Assembly (NCBI GenBank): GCA_003990745.1
Contig: RBNI01004336.1
Span: 1-14,232 of the forward strand
Direction of reading: 5' to 3'
Source of the DNA: Jimgerdemannia flammicorona
Taxonomy: Eukaryota; Mucoromycota; Endogonomycetes; Endogonales; Endogonaceae
DNA: 14,232 nucleotides
Below the pieces are notes generated by a model. It searched no databases. It was not told the DNA's origin and worked only from the letters and a program-made list of their open reading frames with translations. Both the position numbers and the translations under genes were made by a program. Of the stretch, positions 1 to 8,282 are shown in pieces; the first letter of the stretch is position 1, and every line of letters begins with the position of its first letter.

Positions 1-50
1 CCCCCCCCTTCTCCCCAAAGACTAGCAAAGCAAGCAACAAACTTACAGTC

Positions 51-1280
51 ATGTCGGAAGTCAACTGGAGTGAACTCGCCCCCTCTAAGCTCGATACCGT
101 CATCGGCGGCTCTGTGAAGCTCCTCGAGGTGCTCGGCAACGGCAGTTACGGCTGTCTCTTCCTCGGTCAAACCCTTGACCTTACGACCCATGCCGACGAA
201 TACATAGCCGTCAAGGCTCTCTCGAAGCGCGACTTGGACGACCGCCAACTGGCCCTGCAACGCCAGGAGTTCGACATCCACGCATCTCTTCGCCACCCCA
301 ATGTTGTTGCGCTACACCGGGTTATCGAGGACGCCGACACAATCTACATGGTAATGGAGCTATGCGAAGGAGACCTCTTTGAGGCCATTGTCCGCGACCA
401 GCAACAGCAGGCCTCTGGTCTCAGCAGTGACGACGACTTCATCCGAGCGGCGTTCGGCCAGGTGCTGGACGCTGTGGAGCACATGCACGCCCGCGGCGTC
501 TACCACCGCGACATCAAGCCCGAGAATGTATTGGTCCATTACCCAGATTCAGTCGAGGGCTCCGCCCTGACTTTCAAACTCGCTGACTTCGGCCTCGCCA
601 CCCGCGATTCCCTCTCCTCCGAGTTCGGCTGCGGCTCCACCTCCTACCTGGCCCCTGAGCACTTCGCCGACGACACCTACATCGGGTCCGCTGCACTCTA
701 CTCCTCCGCTGCAAGCGATGTTTGGAGCCTCGGCATCCTACTTCTGGCCCTCATCTTCGGCCGCAACCCGTGGCAGGAGGCCTCGCTCGCCGACCCCGTC
801 TATGCTCAGTACCGCCGTAACCCGCACGTACTCAAGCAGCTCTTCCCCATCTCTGACGACGTGCTTTCCCTCCTTCGTCTCGCTCTTGCCGTCGACCCCT
901 CGCGCCGCCCCTCCGTTCGCGAGCTCCGCAGGGCCTTTTCTTGCGTCCGCAGCTTCACCGAGTCATCCTCGTCTGAGCACAACATCCCGCCCGTCGACAT
1001 CCCCGCTGCGCAAGTCGCCCCCTCGTCGGGTCACCTCGTCGCGCAAAACAAGAATGTCCACCGCAACTCGTGTGACTCGGGCGTGTTCGTATCGTCGTCG
1101 TCATGGTCCGATCTGGAAGATGATGATAGCGCATTCGAGGGAGATCCGTTCGGCGAGGTCACAAAGCCCATTGTGTCTTTGGCCAATATGCCGTTTGCAG
1201 AGAGGATGGTGCGCGTGCCATTAGAGGATGATGAGGCCATCTTTGTACATACCGAAGAGAAGGATTCATGGTGGATGTAA
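51..1280 (+). CDS. Ran1/Pat1-like serine/threonine protein kinase
   Basis: This is a 409-residue eukaryotic protein kinase that transfers ATP phosphate to Ser/Thr. Visible motifs are the glycine loop GNGSYG (29-34), AVK lysine K55, a probable helix-C glutamate E73, YHRDIKPEN (151-159, catalytic D154), DFG (179-181) and APE (201-203). The activation segment FGCGSTSYLAPE resembles fission yeast Ran1/Pat1 and budding yeast Sks1/Vhs1, a family involved in nutrient and developmental decisions; that assignment is by motif similarity, not alignment. Residues from about 297 to 409 form a Ser-rich then acidic tail ending DSWWM and are probably disordered. The frame is intronless. No in-frame stop lies between the window edge and this ATG, and the bases just before it (CTTACAG) resemble a 3' splice site, so an upstream exon is possible. 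The N-terminus fits the family's usual short lead into the glycine loop, so I keep this start. Confidence 0.93.
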   Translation: MSEVNWSELAPSKLDTVIGGSVKLLEVLGNGSYGCLFLGQTLDLTTHADEYIAVKALSKRDLDDRQLALQRQEFDIHASLRHPNVVALHRVIEDADTIYMVMELCEGDLFEAIVRDQQQQASGLSSDDDFIRAAFGQVLDAVEHMHARGVYHRDIKPENVLVHYPDSVEGSALTFKLADFGLATRDSLSSEFGCGSTSYLAPEHFADDTYIGSAALYSSAASDVWSLGILLLALIFGRNPWQEASLADPVYAQYRRNPHVLKQLFPISDDVLSLLRLALAVDPSRRPSVRELRRAFSCVRSFTESSSSEHNIPPVDIPAAQVAPSSGHLVAQNKNVHRNSCDSGVFVSSSSWSDLEDDDSAFEGDPFGEVTKPIVSLANMPFAERMVRVPLEDDEAIFVHTEEKDSWWM

Positions 1281-1330
1281 GCGGATTAGATGAACACGCG
1301 TGAGTTTGTCGTAGATGAAGCAATTTCTTT

Positions 1331-1333
<3 letters not shown>

Positions 1334-1365
<32 letters not shown>
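1334..1365. repeat. Poly(dA) tract, A32
   Basis: Uninterrupted run of 32 A. It lies just downstream of the intronless kinase gene on its sense strand. It could be a nucleosome-excluding or transcript-end element, or less likely a retroposition tail. Poly(dA:dT) runs are frequent across this window, which weakens the retrocopy reading. Confidence 0.95.
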
Positions 1366-1369
<4 letters not shown>

Positions 1370-1527
1370 AAAGACCCACTGATAAAAGCGACAAAAAATT
1401 GAATATACACAATTCATAATTCAATTTACGTATGCGAATCGGTCTCGAATCGAATCGGATTCATCACATTTTTACGCCCTTTATATGACAATATCCCGCT
1501 GCATGGGATCATAGGCACAATGTGCTC

Positions 1528-1547
1528 TTTTTTTTTTTTTTTTTTTT
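1528..1547. repeat. Poly(dT) tract, T20
   Basis: Uninterrupted run of 20 T in intergenic DNA between the kinase and the SDR gene. Confidence 0.95.
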
Positions 1548-1676
1548 GACTTTCGCTCTATGTACGCCCAATTTTTCGGGGCTTATCACACTTAAACCAA
1601 CAATACGGAGTATATGTTAGCTCAACGGTTTATTTCCTCCACTCTATCGCACAAGCGGAGACGAGAGAAATTATAC

Positions 1677-1748
1677 ACGGAAAGCATATGTCTGACTATA
1701 GTACAGTCTGGCTATAGTACACAAACACTTGGGCGGGATGCTTTCCGT
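1677..1748. repeat. 11-bp inverted repeat enclosing a 16-bp tandem pair
   Basis: ACGGAAAGCAT (1677-1687) is matched by its exact reverse complement ATGCTTTCCGT (1738-1748). Between them sits a near-perfect tandem pair of a 16-bp unit (TCTGACTATAGTACAG then TCTGGCTATAGTACAC, about 1691-1722). No coding potential supports a gene here. It could be a small palindromic insertion or a miniature element remnant. Confidence 0.6.
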
Positions 1749-1925
1749 TTATTTGTGATGCGAAATAAATTCGGCGTCATTGAGCGAAGAATACTCATGT
1801 TAGGAATACCTATGTTAGGCTTTAGTAGGTTAAAATGCCGCATAGAAATAAGTATTGGAAATAATCAGTGTCGTTCCATGTGCACAAGAGGCGTTAGGCC
1901 CACAAAACGCCCGTGATCATTGGCT

Positions 1926-1953
1926 ACATCATAACTACAACATCATAACTACA
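1926..1953. repeat. 14-bp direct tandem repeat, two copies
   Basis: The unit ACATCATAACTACA occurs twice head to tail with no mismatch. It lies in intergenic sequence and no function is apparent. Confidence 0.8.
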
Positions 1954-1956
1954 ACT

Positions 1957-2108
1957 GACAGTAGGAGCCCCCCTGAAACATATGACGGAATTATGAAACA
2001 CCGCCAGGGGTTATCGGAGCCACCATGACCGTGTCCATTTAGCGATATATATTTTTATACGCTCGTAATAATATTACTCGCAATAATATTTTCCATCCAC
2101 GTGGCGCG
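1957..2108. other. Intergenic, A+T-rich stretch
   Basis: No gene is visible. It contains an A+T-rich patch with two AATAATATT motifs (about 2065-2091). Confidence 0.5.
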
Positions 2109-2481
2109 ATGCCAACGATCGAATGTTTGGATTTCCGGCAAAAGCTGAACTTTTTGATCTACTATGCATGCATGCATGATTGAATTCATTTTCTCAATTG
2201 TTCACCCGCTTCGCGACCCGCTCTTCCGTGTTTACCAGCCACGAGGCGAATTTGGACAGCCCTACGCAATGCTTTTGCCATGCCAACGGAGAATTTCGAT
2301 CAAATGTTTGGATTTTCTCAAGTTGAAAGGGCGTCGCGCTATTTTTTTTTTCTTTGATCTACTGTGCATGCATGCAATGATTGATGAGTGCATTCCCTTA
2401 AATCCGGTCACCGCTTCGCGACCCGCCTCCGTGTTTACCAACCATGAGGCAAAATCAGACGGCCCCTACGCAATGCTTTGC
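2109..2481. repeat. Diverged tandem duplication (about 171-bp and 202-bp copies)
   Basis: Copy 1 (2109-2279) and copy 2 (2280-2481) share, in order, ATGCCAACG, AATGTTTGGATTT, TTTGATCTACT, GCATGCATGCA, ATGATTGA, CGCTTCGCGACCCGC, CCGTGTTTACCA and CCTACGCAATGCTTT. They differ in spacing, including an extra T-rich insertion and about 30 bp more in copy 2. No ORF spans both copies with matching frame, so this is a noncoding duplication. Confidence 0.8.
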
Positions 2482-2521
2482 CTCTGACGCACAATGCTTT
2501 GCTCTGACGCACAATGTTTTG
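2482..2521. repeat. 20-bp direct tandem repeat abutting the duplication
   Basis: CTCTGACGCACAATGCTTTG (2482-2501) is followed directly by a second copy (2502-2521) with one C-to-T change. The CAATGCTTTG part also ends each copy of the larger upstream duplication, so this looks like local extension of the same repeat array. Confidence 0.85.
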
Positions 2522-2531
2522 ATCAAAACAT
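2514..2531. repeat. 18-bp perfect palindrome
   Basis: ATGTTTTGATCAAAACAT reads identically on both strands. It sits at the right end of the repeat array. It could be a dimeric protein-binding site or an element end; nothing nearby identifies a regulated gene. Confidence 0.85.
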
Positions 2532-3932
2532 CGGAAGGTGAATGTCTCCGAACCCTGCATACCACTCAAAGGCGGAAACAGCACTTCTGTCAAACCCAAC
2601 ACAGATCGAGTCACGACGTCATCAAGGACAGACCACTCTGCGATTCCTCTAGAAAGCTTAATCAGATTGCCATGGTGATGGGTGGTGACGTAAACATTTT
2701 GGCTATCATGTGACATTGCGACAAGCCACCTTGTTTCGCACAGAAACAAACCATCCGTGGTGGGACTACAGATTTTATAAGTATATACTAGCCGTAGATC
2801 GTTTATGAGGTGTTTCTCCTCCATTTCGTTGGTCAATGAGAATGATGGCCATCGGTGTGTTGGCAGATGTGGGTGCAAGTCTCACGCGAGATTTACTTGT
2901 GAGGATCTAAGTACGGTGGTGGAGGGATTCAGGAAATACTTCACATTGCCCCGGTGCTCTTCTCCTTTTTTTTTTTTTTTGTTTTTCACATGTTTTATAG
3001 GTAAGTTATTGTGTGTTTATAAGCAAAAAATAGGTTGGATGGGAAAGCAAGAGAGGGGAAGAACGCTGAGCGTTTTGAGAATAATTTAACATTGTGCTTT
3101 TAACACCATCAATCTCTTCTGTCCCTTACGACCCTGTCATCAAGCCCGCTCGAATAACACGGGACGCACGTTGCGCTTCCACCGAGTTTTGCGTGCGGCT
3201 CTTCTTAATCTTCACCAGCGGCAAAAATGCCGTCGTTAGCAGACTGCAGGAGTGTGCGCCACGCCGTCGGAGGGATTTCGAATCGCCTTTCCTATCACCT
3301 GTCGTCTTGTGTTTTTATTATGCCTGACCGCGACCGAACGCGGCGGCTGCGGCGCATCTTCTTCCGTAGTGCGCGGGCGCTGGCTTTGCGAGATGTCAGG
3401 GTTCGTGAAGGATGGCATGGTGGGGTTTGCGGTATAGTGTGAGCTTCTGATGAAAAAGGGGCAGGGAGTTGGAATACCAGCGGTCATATCTGTTGATGCA
3501 ACGAATTCTTAGGCGGCGTCCTCGTGATCGAACGATGTGCTTTGACGAATTACGACACCACATCTTGAAGGCGTAGACATGGTAATCTGGCGAGGACTTA
3601 TCGATCCGGAGGCGTAAATCACCTTAATGTGTATTTGGTAGTGACGACGTAAACGGCTAGAAGCATTCTCTAAGATTCCCACGATTCGTTGCACTCGAGA
3701 ACGCCAATCGACGATCGCTAAATATCTATGTTTTAGCTTGTGAAATCGGTATCGTGACGGAGATTATATCTCGCCACTCTTAATTGCACAAGTATATACA
3801 GATTCAGAGTGAACGATATTTATATATTTTAAAAGTCTAGAGAAATTATTCTTGCAGGATTATTTTTGATCGTACATATTGCAACATCAAGATAAGTTTA
3901 CCCAAATCAACAAATATAGTTTTTTTTTGTTC
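2532..3932. other. Intergenic region upstream of the SDR 3' end, no supported gene
   Basis: It holds a T15 run (2966-2980) and a GC-richer patch (about 3100-3490) where ORFs of 61-94 residues overlap in several frames on both strands. None shows a recognisable domain or a clear codon-use advantage. The best of these is a minus-strand frame (3236-3487) with an internal ATG in a good context (CCCACCATGCC, ATG at 3419). The part from about 3720 to 3930 is A+T-rich 3' flank of the SDR gene and has an A9 run on that gene's sense strand just after its stop. Confidence 0.5.
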
Positions 3933-4847
3933 CTAATATTTCGTGTCGTCTAAGCCGGCAATATCGCACGCGACATTCCAGACCTTCTTTCCCTTCTCCA
4001 AATTGTAGGAATCGGCGCTAGACGACGACTCCTTTCCGTCCCTGAAGTATTTACCAGTCACGCCCTCCAGCTCTGTGTTCGACCCATATAGCAGATAGTC
4101 GTCTGTAGCCTTCTCGATGGTCACGGCGGACTTCAACTTGCCCATAAAGTTCTTCACGACGAACCGTGTTAAGAAGGGCGCGTCGCGGTTGAGGTTGGTA
4201 CCCGGTACGAACCCGGGACAGAAGCAATTTACTGCCACGCCCGATCCCTTCAGACGCTCAGATAGCAGATACGTGTGCCATATGACGGCGAGCTTTGAGT
4301 TTTTGTAGGCATACATGAACTCCCACTGTTTGGAGCCGTCGAGATTATCGAGATCGAAGTTTGTCGGGATGCCCGGTATTTTGGGGTTTGGTTCGTGGAG
4401 TGAGGAAGTGACGTTAAGGATGCGGGAGGGCGCCGATTCGCGCAGCTTCGGGAGTAAAAGTTCGGTGAGGAGAAGTGGGCCGACGAAATTGACGGCGAGG
4501 GTCTTCTCGACGAGCTGGGTGTCCTCAGTGAACTCACGGGTTTTGGTGGTCGTGCCGGCGTTGTTGACGAGCACATGAAGCGGGAGACTCAGAGTGAGGA
4601 AATCCTGGACGGCCCTGCGGACCGAGGTAAGCGAGGCGAGATCGAGTAGGATGTATCTGAGTTCATCGTCGGTGTCACCGGTGGAAACTTTGATATTTTT
4701 GACGGCCTTCTGGGTTTTTTGCTTATTGCGGCCTGTGATGACCACGATGAAGCCGGCTTTCAGATACTTTTTTGCGGCTTCTAGGCCGAGACCGTCGGTG
4801 GCCCCAGTGATGAGGACAACCTTTTTAGAGGGACTTAATATGACCAT
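3933..4847 (-). CDS. Short-chain dehydrogenase/reductase (retinol dehydrogenase-like)
   Basis: This 304-residue classical SDR should catalyse NAD(P)-dependent carbonyl/alcohol interconversion; the substrate cannot be told from sequence. It has TGATDGLG (14-21, dinucleotide loop), R40 just after strand 2 (favouring NADP), D69, NNAG (95-98), N120, catalytic S148 or S149, Y181-x3-K185, and PG (211-212). The C-terminal layout (GKYF then a KKVWN helix) resembles the retinol dehydrogenase/WW-oxidoreductase-like branch common in fungi. There is no signal peptide or membrane segment, so it is probably cytosolic. The reading frame is intronless and full length for the family. The start is the first ATG, seven residues before the first beta strand, with a TATA-like element about 35 bp upstream. 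It is transcribed away from the long 4848-8282 intergenic region. Confidence 0.93.
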   Translation of the reverse strand: MVILSPSKKVVLITGATDGLGLEAAKKYLKAGFIVVITGRNKQKTQKAVKNIKVSTGDTDDELRYILLDLASLTSVRRAVQDFLTLSLPLHVLVNNAGTTTKTREFTEDTQLVEKTLAVNFVGPLLLTELLLPKLRESAPSRILNVTSSLHEPNPKIPGIPTNFDLDNLDGSKQWEFMYAYKNSKLAVIWHTYLLSERLKGSGVAVNCFCPGFVPGTNLNRDAPFLTRFVVKNFMGKLKSAVTIEKATDDYLLYGSNTELEGVTGKYFRDGKESSSSADSYNLEKGKKVWNVACDIAGLDDTKY

Positions 4848-4879
4848 TGTGATGAATGATGAGAAAAAAAAAACGAGCC

Positions 4880-4888
4880 TTATATAAT
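4880..4888 (-). promoter_or_regulatory. TATA-like element of the SDR gene
   Basis: TTATATAAT read on either strand, 33-41 bp upstream of the SDR start codon. It is the only strong TATA-like motif close to this start. Its closeness implies a very short 5' leader if it is used. Confidence 0.45.
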
Positions 4889-6700
4889 GGGTGGAGAAAT
4901 GCTTGATCCTTTACATAGGTACGTCCGGCTTGATGTAACACGTGCTTGGTCGCGGTCCTCCGCTAAGTGCGCGCTCGGCCACAAAAGTCACAAGGCGATG
5001 CTCATCTCCTTCAACCCCGCGCTTCTAGACAGTCACGATCATCAAGGTTTACAACACCGGCCCAGCTATCGCTCGTTTCAAGAGATCGCTCGATTGACTT
5101 TGTTTAAAAATATATATGTATGCCGCGACATCCATCTGAGACCTGCGCGGCGTTCAGTCTTAGGCAGTGCAGCTGTCATGTCTGAAAAGACTGGAGGAAA
5201 GGTCACGTATAGCAATATTCTACATATTAAGCATCAGAACCAAAGAGGAAGATGTCAGATATGTATGACATGCAGGATAAGATTTTTGTAACCACACTAC
5301 TGTCGAACACCTAATATCCGAAAATGTAAGAGCAAGTGAAAATAAGTTAATGAATTCTCAGAATTACACTCTCAACTTACTTCATGACTAGTTGTCTTCT
5401 GCTCAATACCCAACCCTCTAATGCGGGACATCCCTCTACAAAACCCTTACAAAGTTTGCGTCCATCGCTACAACGGCATTGTGATGTGACAATTCATTCT
5501 TCACCACCATACCCCTTCTCGTAAGCCAAGGCCAATTGCCGGTTGTGTGTGGTTAATGGCATCAAGAGTTAGCGCTGTAAGAGTCGAGGATATCCCAGGG
5601 GTTGAGGGGAAATAAAGTTCTATATATATAAGTGCAAAGCATGCGCGGCGCCTGCTGGATTTGGGTGGTCGCGATTGTCCCAGGAGTTTAGGAAATCTTT
5701 GACGCAACATTAAGGATTGTAAGAATCTGAGTGGTTGCCTTTTGGTTATTTTTATCCGGTCGAGGAGGGAGGGTGTGGCACAACGGACATGTCCCCAGGA
5801 TAGAAGGTGACGAGTATGAAAGTGGATATCTGAGAATAGTGTGTCGGAACATCGGCGTCTTTGCGTGAAGAAGAAAATATATATTATTATTAAAAAAACA
5901 AAAAAAAAAAATGGAAAATTCATTTTTAGAAATGACTTAGACATGTTTCTTTTCTTGTGATTTGATGTCTAACCATACGTGCAGTGCGAATTACTAGAGC
6001 TTGTATCATGTCTGTTTGTATTGATTCGCATAAAGTTTTGGTATCAAGAGATGTAGCTCCATATATATATAAAGGCCTCAATTTTCTGGTCATAGCTCTC
6101 GCCGATTAACCGACTGGTAGAAAGCCAAAAAGCCATATCGGAAATCCGATTAGATACCAAAATTAACCAAATGCACGATTCGATTGTCCGTGACTCAGGT
6201 AATAATAAGCTAGAATCCCCAGTAGAACGTTGCAAAGCTGACGTCATGTCCTGGACATTAGATAAATGAGCGAGACTTCTTCCATCAAGAGAAGCTCGCA
6301 CATATTGCAAGCTGTTCGTCTGGATCTGATGAAGCAAAAATGCAATGAATGTAACGACGTATACCATCAAAAAAAAAAAAAACAAAAAAAAAATCATACA
6401 ACACTTCAACGCCTTCCTCGAGCAAGTGGTCAACAGGAACTTTACAGTTCCTGCACGATTGGCAAGCAAATTCCAAAGACATTCCCTCGTCGAGCAAGCG
6501 TCGACAGACTTAACAATGCTTTTGCTCCGAAATACGATACCCTGTCCTCTTCGAACGTAGCAGTGCCGTCTATTGATTACATCGACTTCGTCCACCTCCA
6601 TTTAAGAGCCCGTTCACCGGCCACCTTTGGCCACCGAGGGGGGCAATACGACAGATGTTGAAGTGGGATTATAGCGGATGAGTGGATGGAGTTTATAACC

Positions 6701-6716
6701 TTTTTTTTTTTTTTTT
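6701..6716. repeat. Poly(dT) tract, T16
   Basis: Uninterrupted run of 16 T in the intergenic region. Confidence 0.95.
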
Positions 6717-7869
6717 GGCCAAGTTATAACGATATCAACTCACACGGTTTCCATGCGTCTCACTAATGCGCGCTGAAACGGGATGGATCACGACAAACAA
6801 ACCACTCTCACGCATTTGCTTTGCTCTCAGTTACGCTATGGCTTAGGCAGTACCGTCAATTTCGCAAATATATAACCATAAATCATGAACGCGGTCGCAT
6901 GGTAACAAGGTCAGTCTTCCTGCTCCCGGTGACCACCGCCGTTGACGGACATTTGTATTTGTACCAAGATGACCCAATCCCTCGGTAAACTTTCCATCGC
7001 ACTCTTATCTCCCCGCTCAGGTATTTTCCTATGTAGGCGGATCTTGCACATAGCTGCGGAATACCGAGGATTACGAACTGCTAGCAAAGCAGACGAGAAA
7101 TATGGTTGAACCTTATTGTGAGGGGTGACAGGCATGGTAACAGCAATAGTGCGTGATCAAGTTGCATGGGCGTCGAGAGGCATCTTGAGCACCGGGGTGA
7201 CTGTATATAAATGGTATTGGACACGATGGGACATGAATCGAGCTCTATAATGGGAAAGTTGAGTCAGCTCTTGTGCAAACTGCAGACCCAGAGGGTGCGA
7301 CTACAGACACGCGCAGGTGATAGTGTGCAATGAGGTTTACCAGTCGATGCCAACTTCTTTGAACGTTGTTGAAACGTCCAGTGGCAAGACCGGTTCGAAT
7401 GTCGCAAAGAGAGCCATGGGATGTTCCGCATATTTCGAAGGCTTGCAGAAGGTGGTGAGATGAAAAAAAATACTACAAACGCGTAATTTTCGATTCTTTG
7501 TGTGACGCGCTTCAGAAAACCGCAAGCAAATTGGTTATACAAATCAATGTCGGAAAACTGTTACTGGCACCTGTGAAGTTGGAAGAATTTGACAGGGTCG
7601 AACTTGAATTATTTTAGTATGAATGTCCGTTGCTTATTCAACCATGAACAAAAAAAAGCTCGGTTTCTCAACCGCCTTGGAATGTTAACTTGTTTTTAAA
7701 TACCACAAACAATATATATACCAGCATTCTGAAGAGACCGCACTATCAAGTCGATAATAGCGATACTGAGAGAGTGATGGGTACAAATCTCCTTGTGAAG
7801 AGGCAAAAGAACGGTCTTTGCAGCTGGTAAAAATGCCTCTATTCTGGCGCATGGAAAGTGAAAGTTGAT

Positions 7870-7872
<3 letters not shown>

Positions 7873-7921
<49 letters not shown>

Positions 7922-7937
7922 TTTTTTTTTTTTTTTT
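7873..7937. repeat. 65-bp poly(dT) tract (T48-G-T16)
   Basis: A run of 48 T, a single G, then 16 T. On the permease sense strand this is a long poly-A about 346 nt past the stop codon. True length is uncertain because homopolymers of this size are commonly mis-sized in sequencing. Confidence 0.95.
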
Positions 7938-8031
7938 GCAGATGGTCTTTTTAGATATATAAATTACATGGTTTTTATTTTAATCTAAATCTCTGTGATC
8001 TGTATATATCCGGTTTATTTTAGATACAGAG

Positions 8032-8066
8032 AGCATGGTTGTGAACCCAAATATCACAGCCATGCT
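8032..8066. repeat. Hairpin with 13-bp stem and 9-nt loop
   Basis: AGCATGGTTGTGA (8032-8044) pairs with TCACAGCCATGCT (8054-8066) around the loop ACCCAAATA. Twelve positions are Watson-Crick and the other is a single non-canonical position, which forms a G-U wobble in RNA read from the minus strand or the plus strand only as the bases allow (T8039 opposite G8059). It lies about 220 nt downstream of the permease stop and could fold in that gene's 3' transcript or be a small inverted repeat. Confidence 0.65.
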
Positions 8067-8282
8067 GGGTAATATACTTTGTCCATTCTGGATTTGAAAG
8101 TTTTTTGTAGTGAGCTATCCAATATGCCAAACCACAAAACAGTTTACATCAATGTTGGATCGTTCGCACATAAGTGGCAGTGAATTAAGAAATGCAGTAA
8201 AAAAAAAAATGAGGAGAAAAATTGTGGGGAGAGGGCTATATTGCAAGAACTTTACAACAAGCATTCTGCATCACCAACGCTT

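Larger units (their letters stand above)
1281..1676. other. Intergenic region with A32 and T20 tracts
   Basis: No gene is supported here. The stretch is the kinase 3' flank. It holds a perfect A32 run (1334-1365), a clustered CGAATCGG motif (about 1437-1460) and a T20 run (1528-1547). The A32 run is on the sense strand of the kinase, 54 nt beyond its stop. Confidence 0.7.
4889..8282. other. 3.4-kb intergenic region with no supported gene
   Basis: ORFs of up to 185 residues occur on both strands but lack recognisable domains, and several are stretched by homopolymer-encoded Phe or Lys runs. Features seen are an E-box-like CACGTG (about 4940), TATA-like strings at 5621-5632, 6062-6072 and 7204-7212, interrupted poly-A tracts (5893-5911 and 6369-6393), T16 at 6701-6716, the 65-bp T tract at 7873-7937, and a hairpin at 8032-8066. 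A short minus-strand stretch (7337-7462) has protein-like codon use and may be a coding relic. The right-hand 350 bp is the permease 3' flank. Confidence 0.5.

Noticed and set aside
2069..2077. TAATATTAC, identical to the geminivirus origin nonanucleotide
   Set aside because: A nine-base AT string in A+T-rich DNA, with no GC-rich stem around it and no Rep-like coding nearby.
2435..2878. 147-residue minus-strand ORF
   Set aside because: It runs through the tandem repeat array, has no recognisable domain, and codon use is not gene-like.
3270..3290. TTTCGAATC resembling a tRNA T-loop
   Set aside because: The flanking bases do not form a T stem and no acceptor or anticodon arm is visible. The similar string at 7393 fails the same test.
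4887..5291. 134-residue plus-strand ORF starting in the SDR promoter
   Set aside because: Its start overlaps the TATA-like element of the SDR gene, there is no domain, and composition is irregular.
5501..5944. 147-residue minus-strand ORF, and a 22-codon ORF at 5494-5562 in another minus frame
   Set aside because: The long frame's hydrophobic run comes from poly-A/T tracts. The short frame reads plausibly but is too small to support alone.
6044..6601. 185-residue minus-strand ORF and overlapping 131-residue plus-strand ORF
   Set aside because: Both pass through an interrupted A-run giving poly-Phe or poly-Lys; there is no domain and both strands are open by chance.
7204..7335. TATA-like string followed by a 35-codon ORF (7226-7333)
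   Set aside because: The TATA-like string is only 14 bp from the ATG, too close for a normal leader, and the peptide is unrecognisable.
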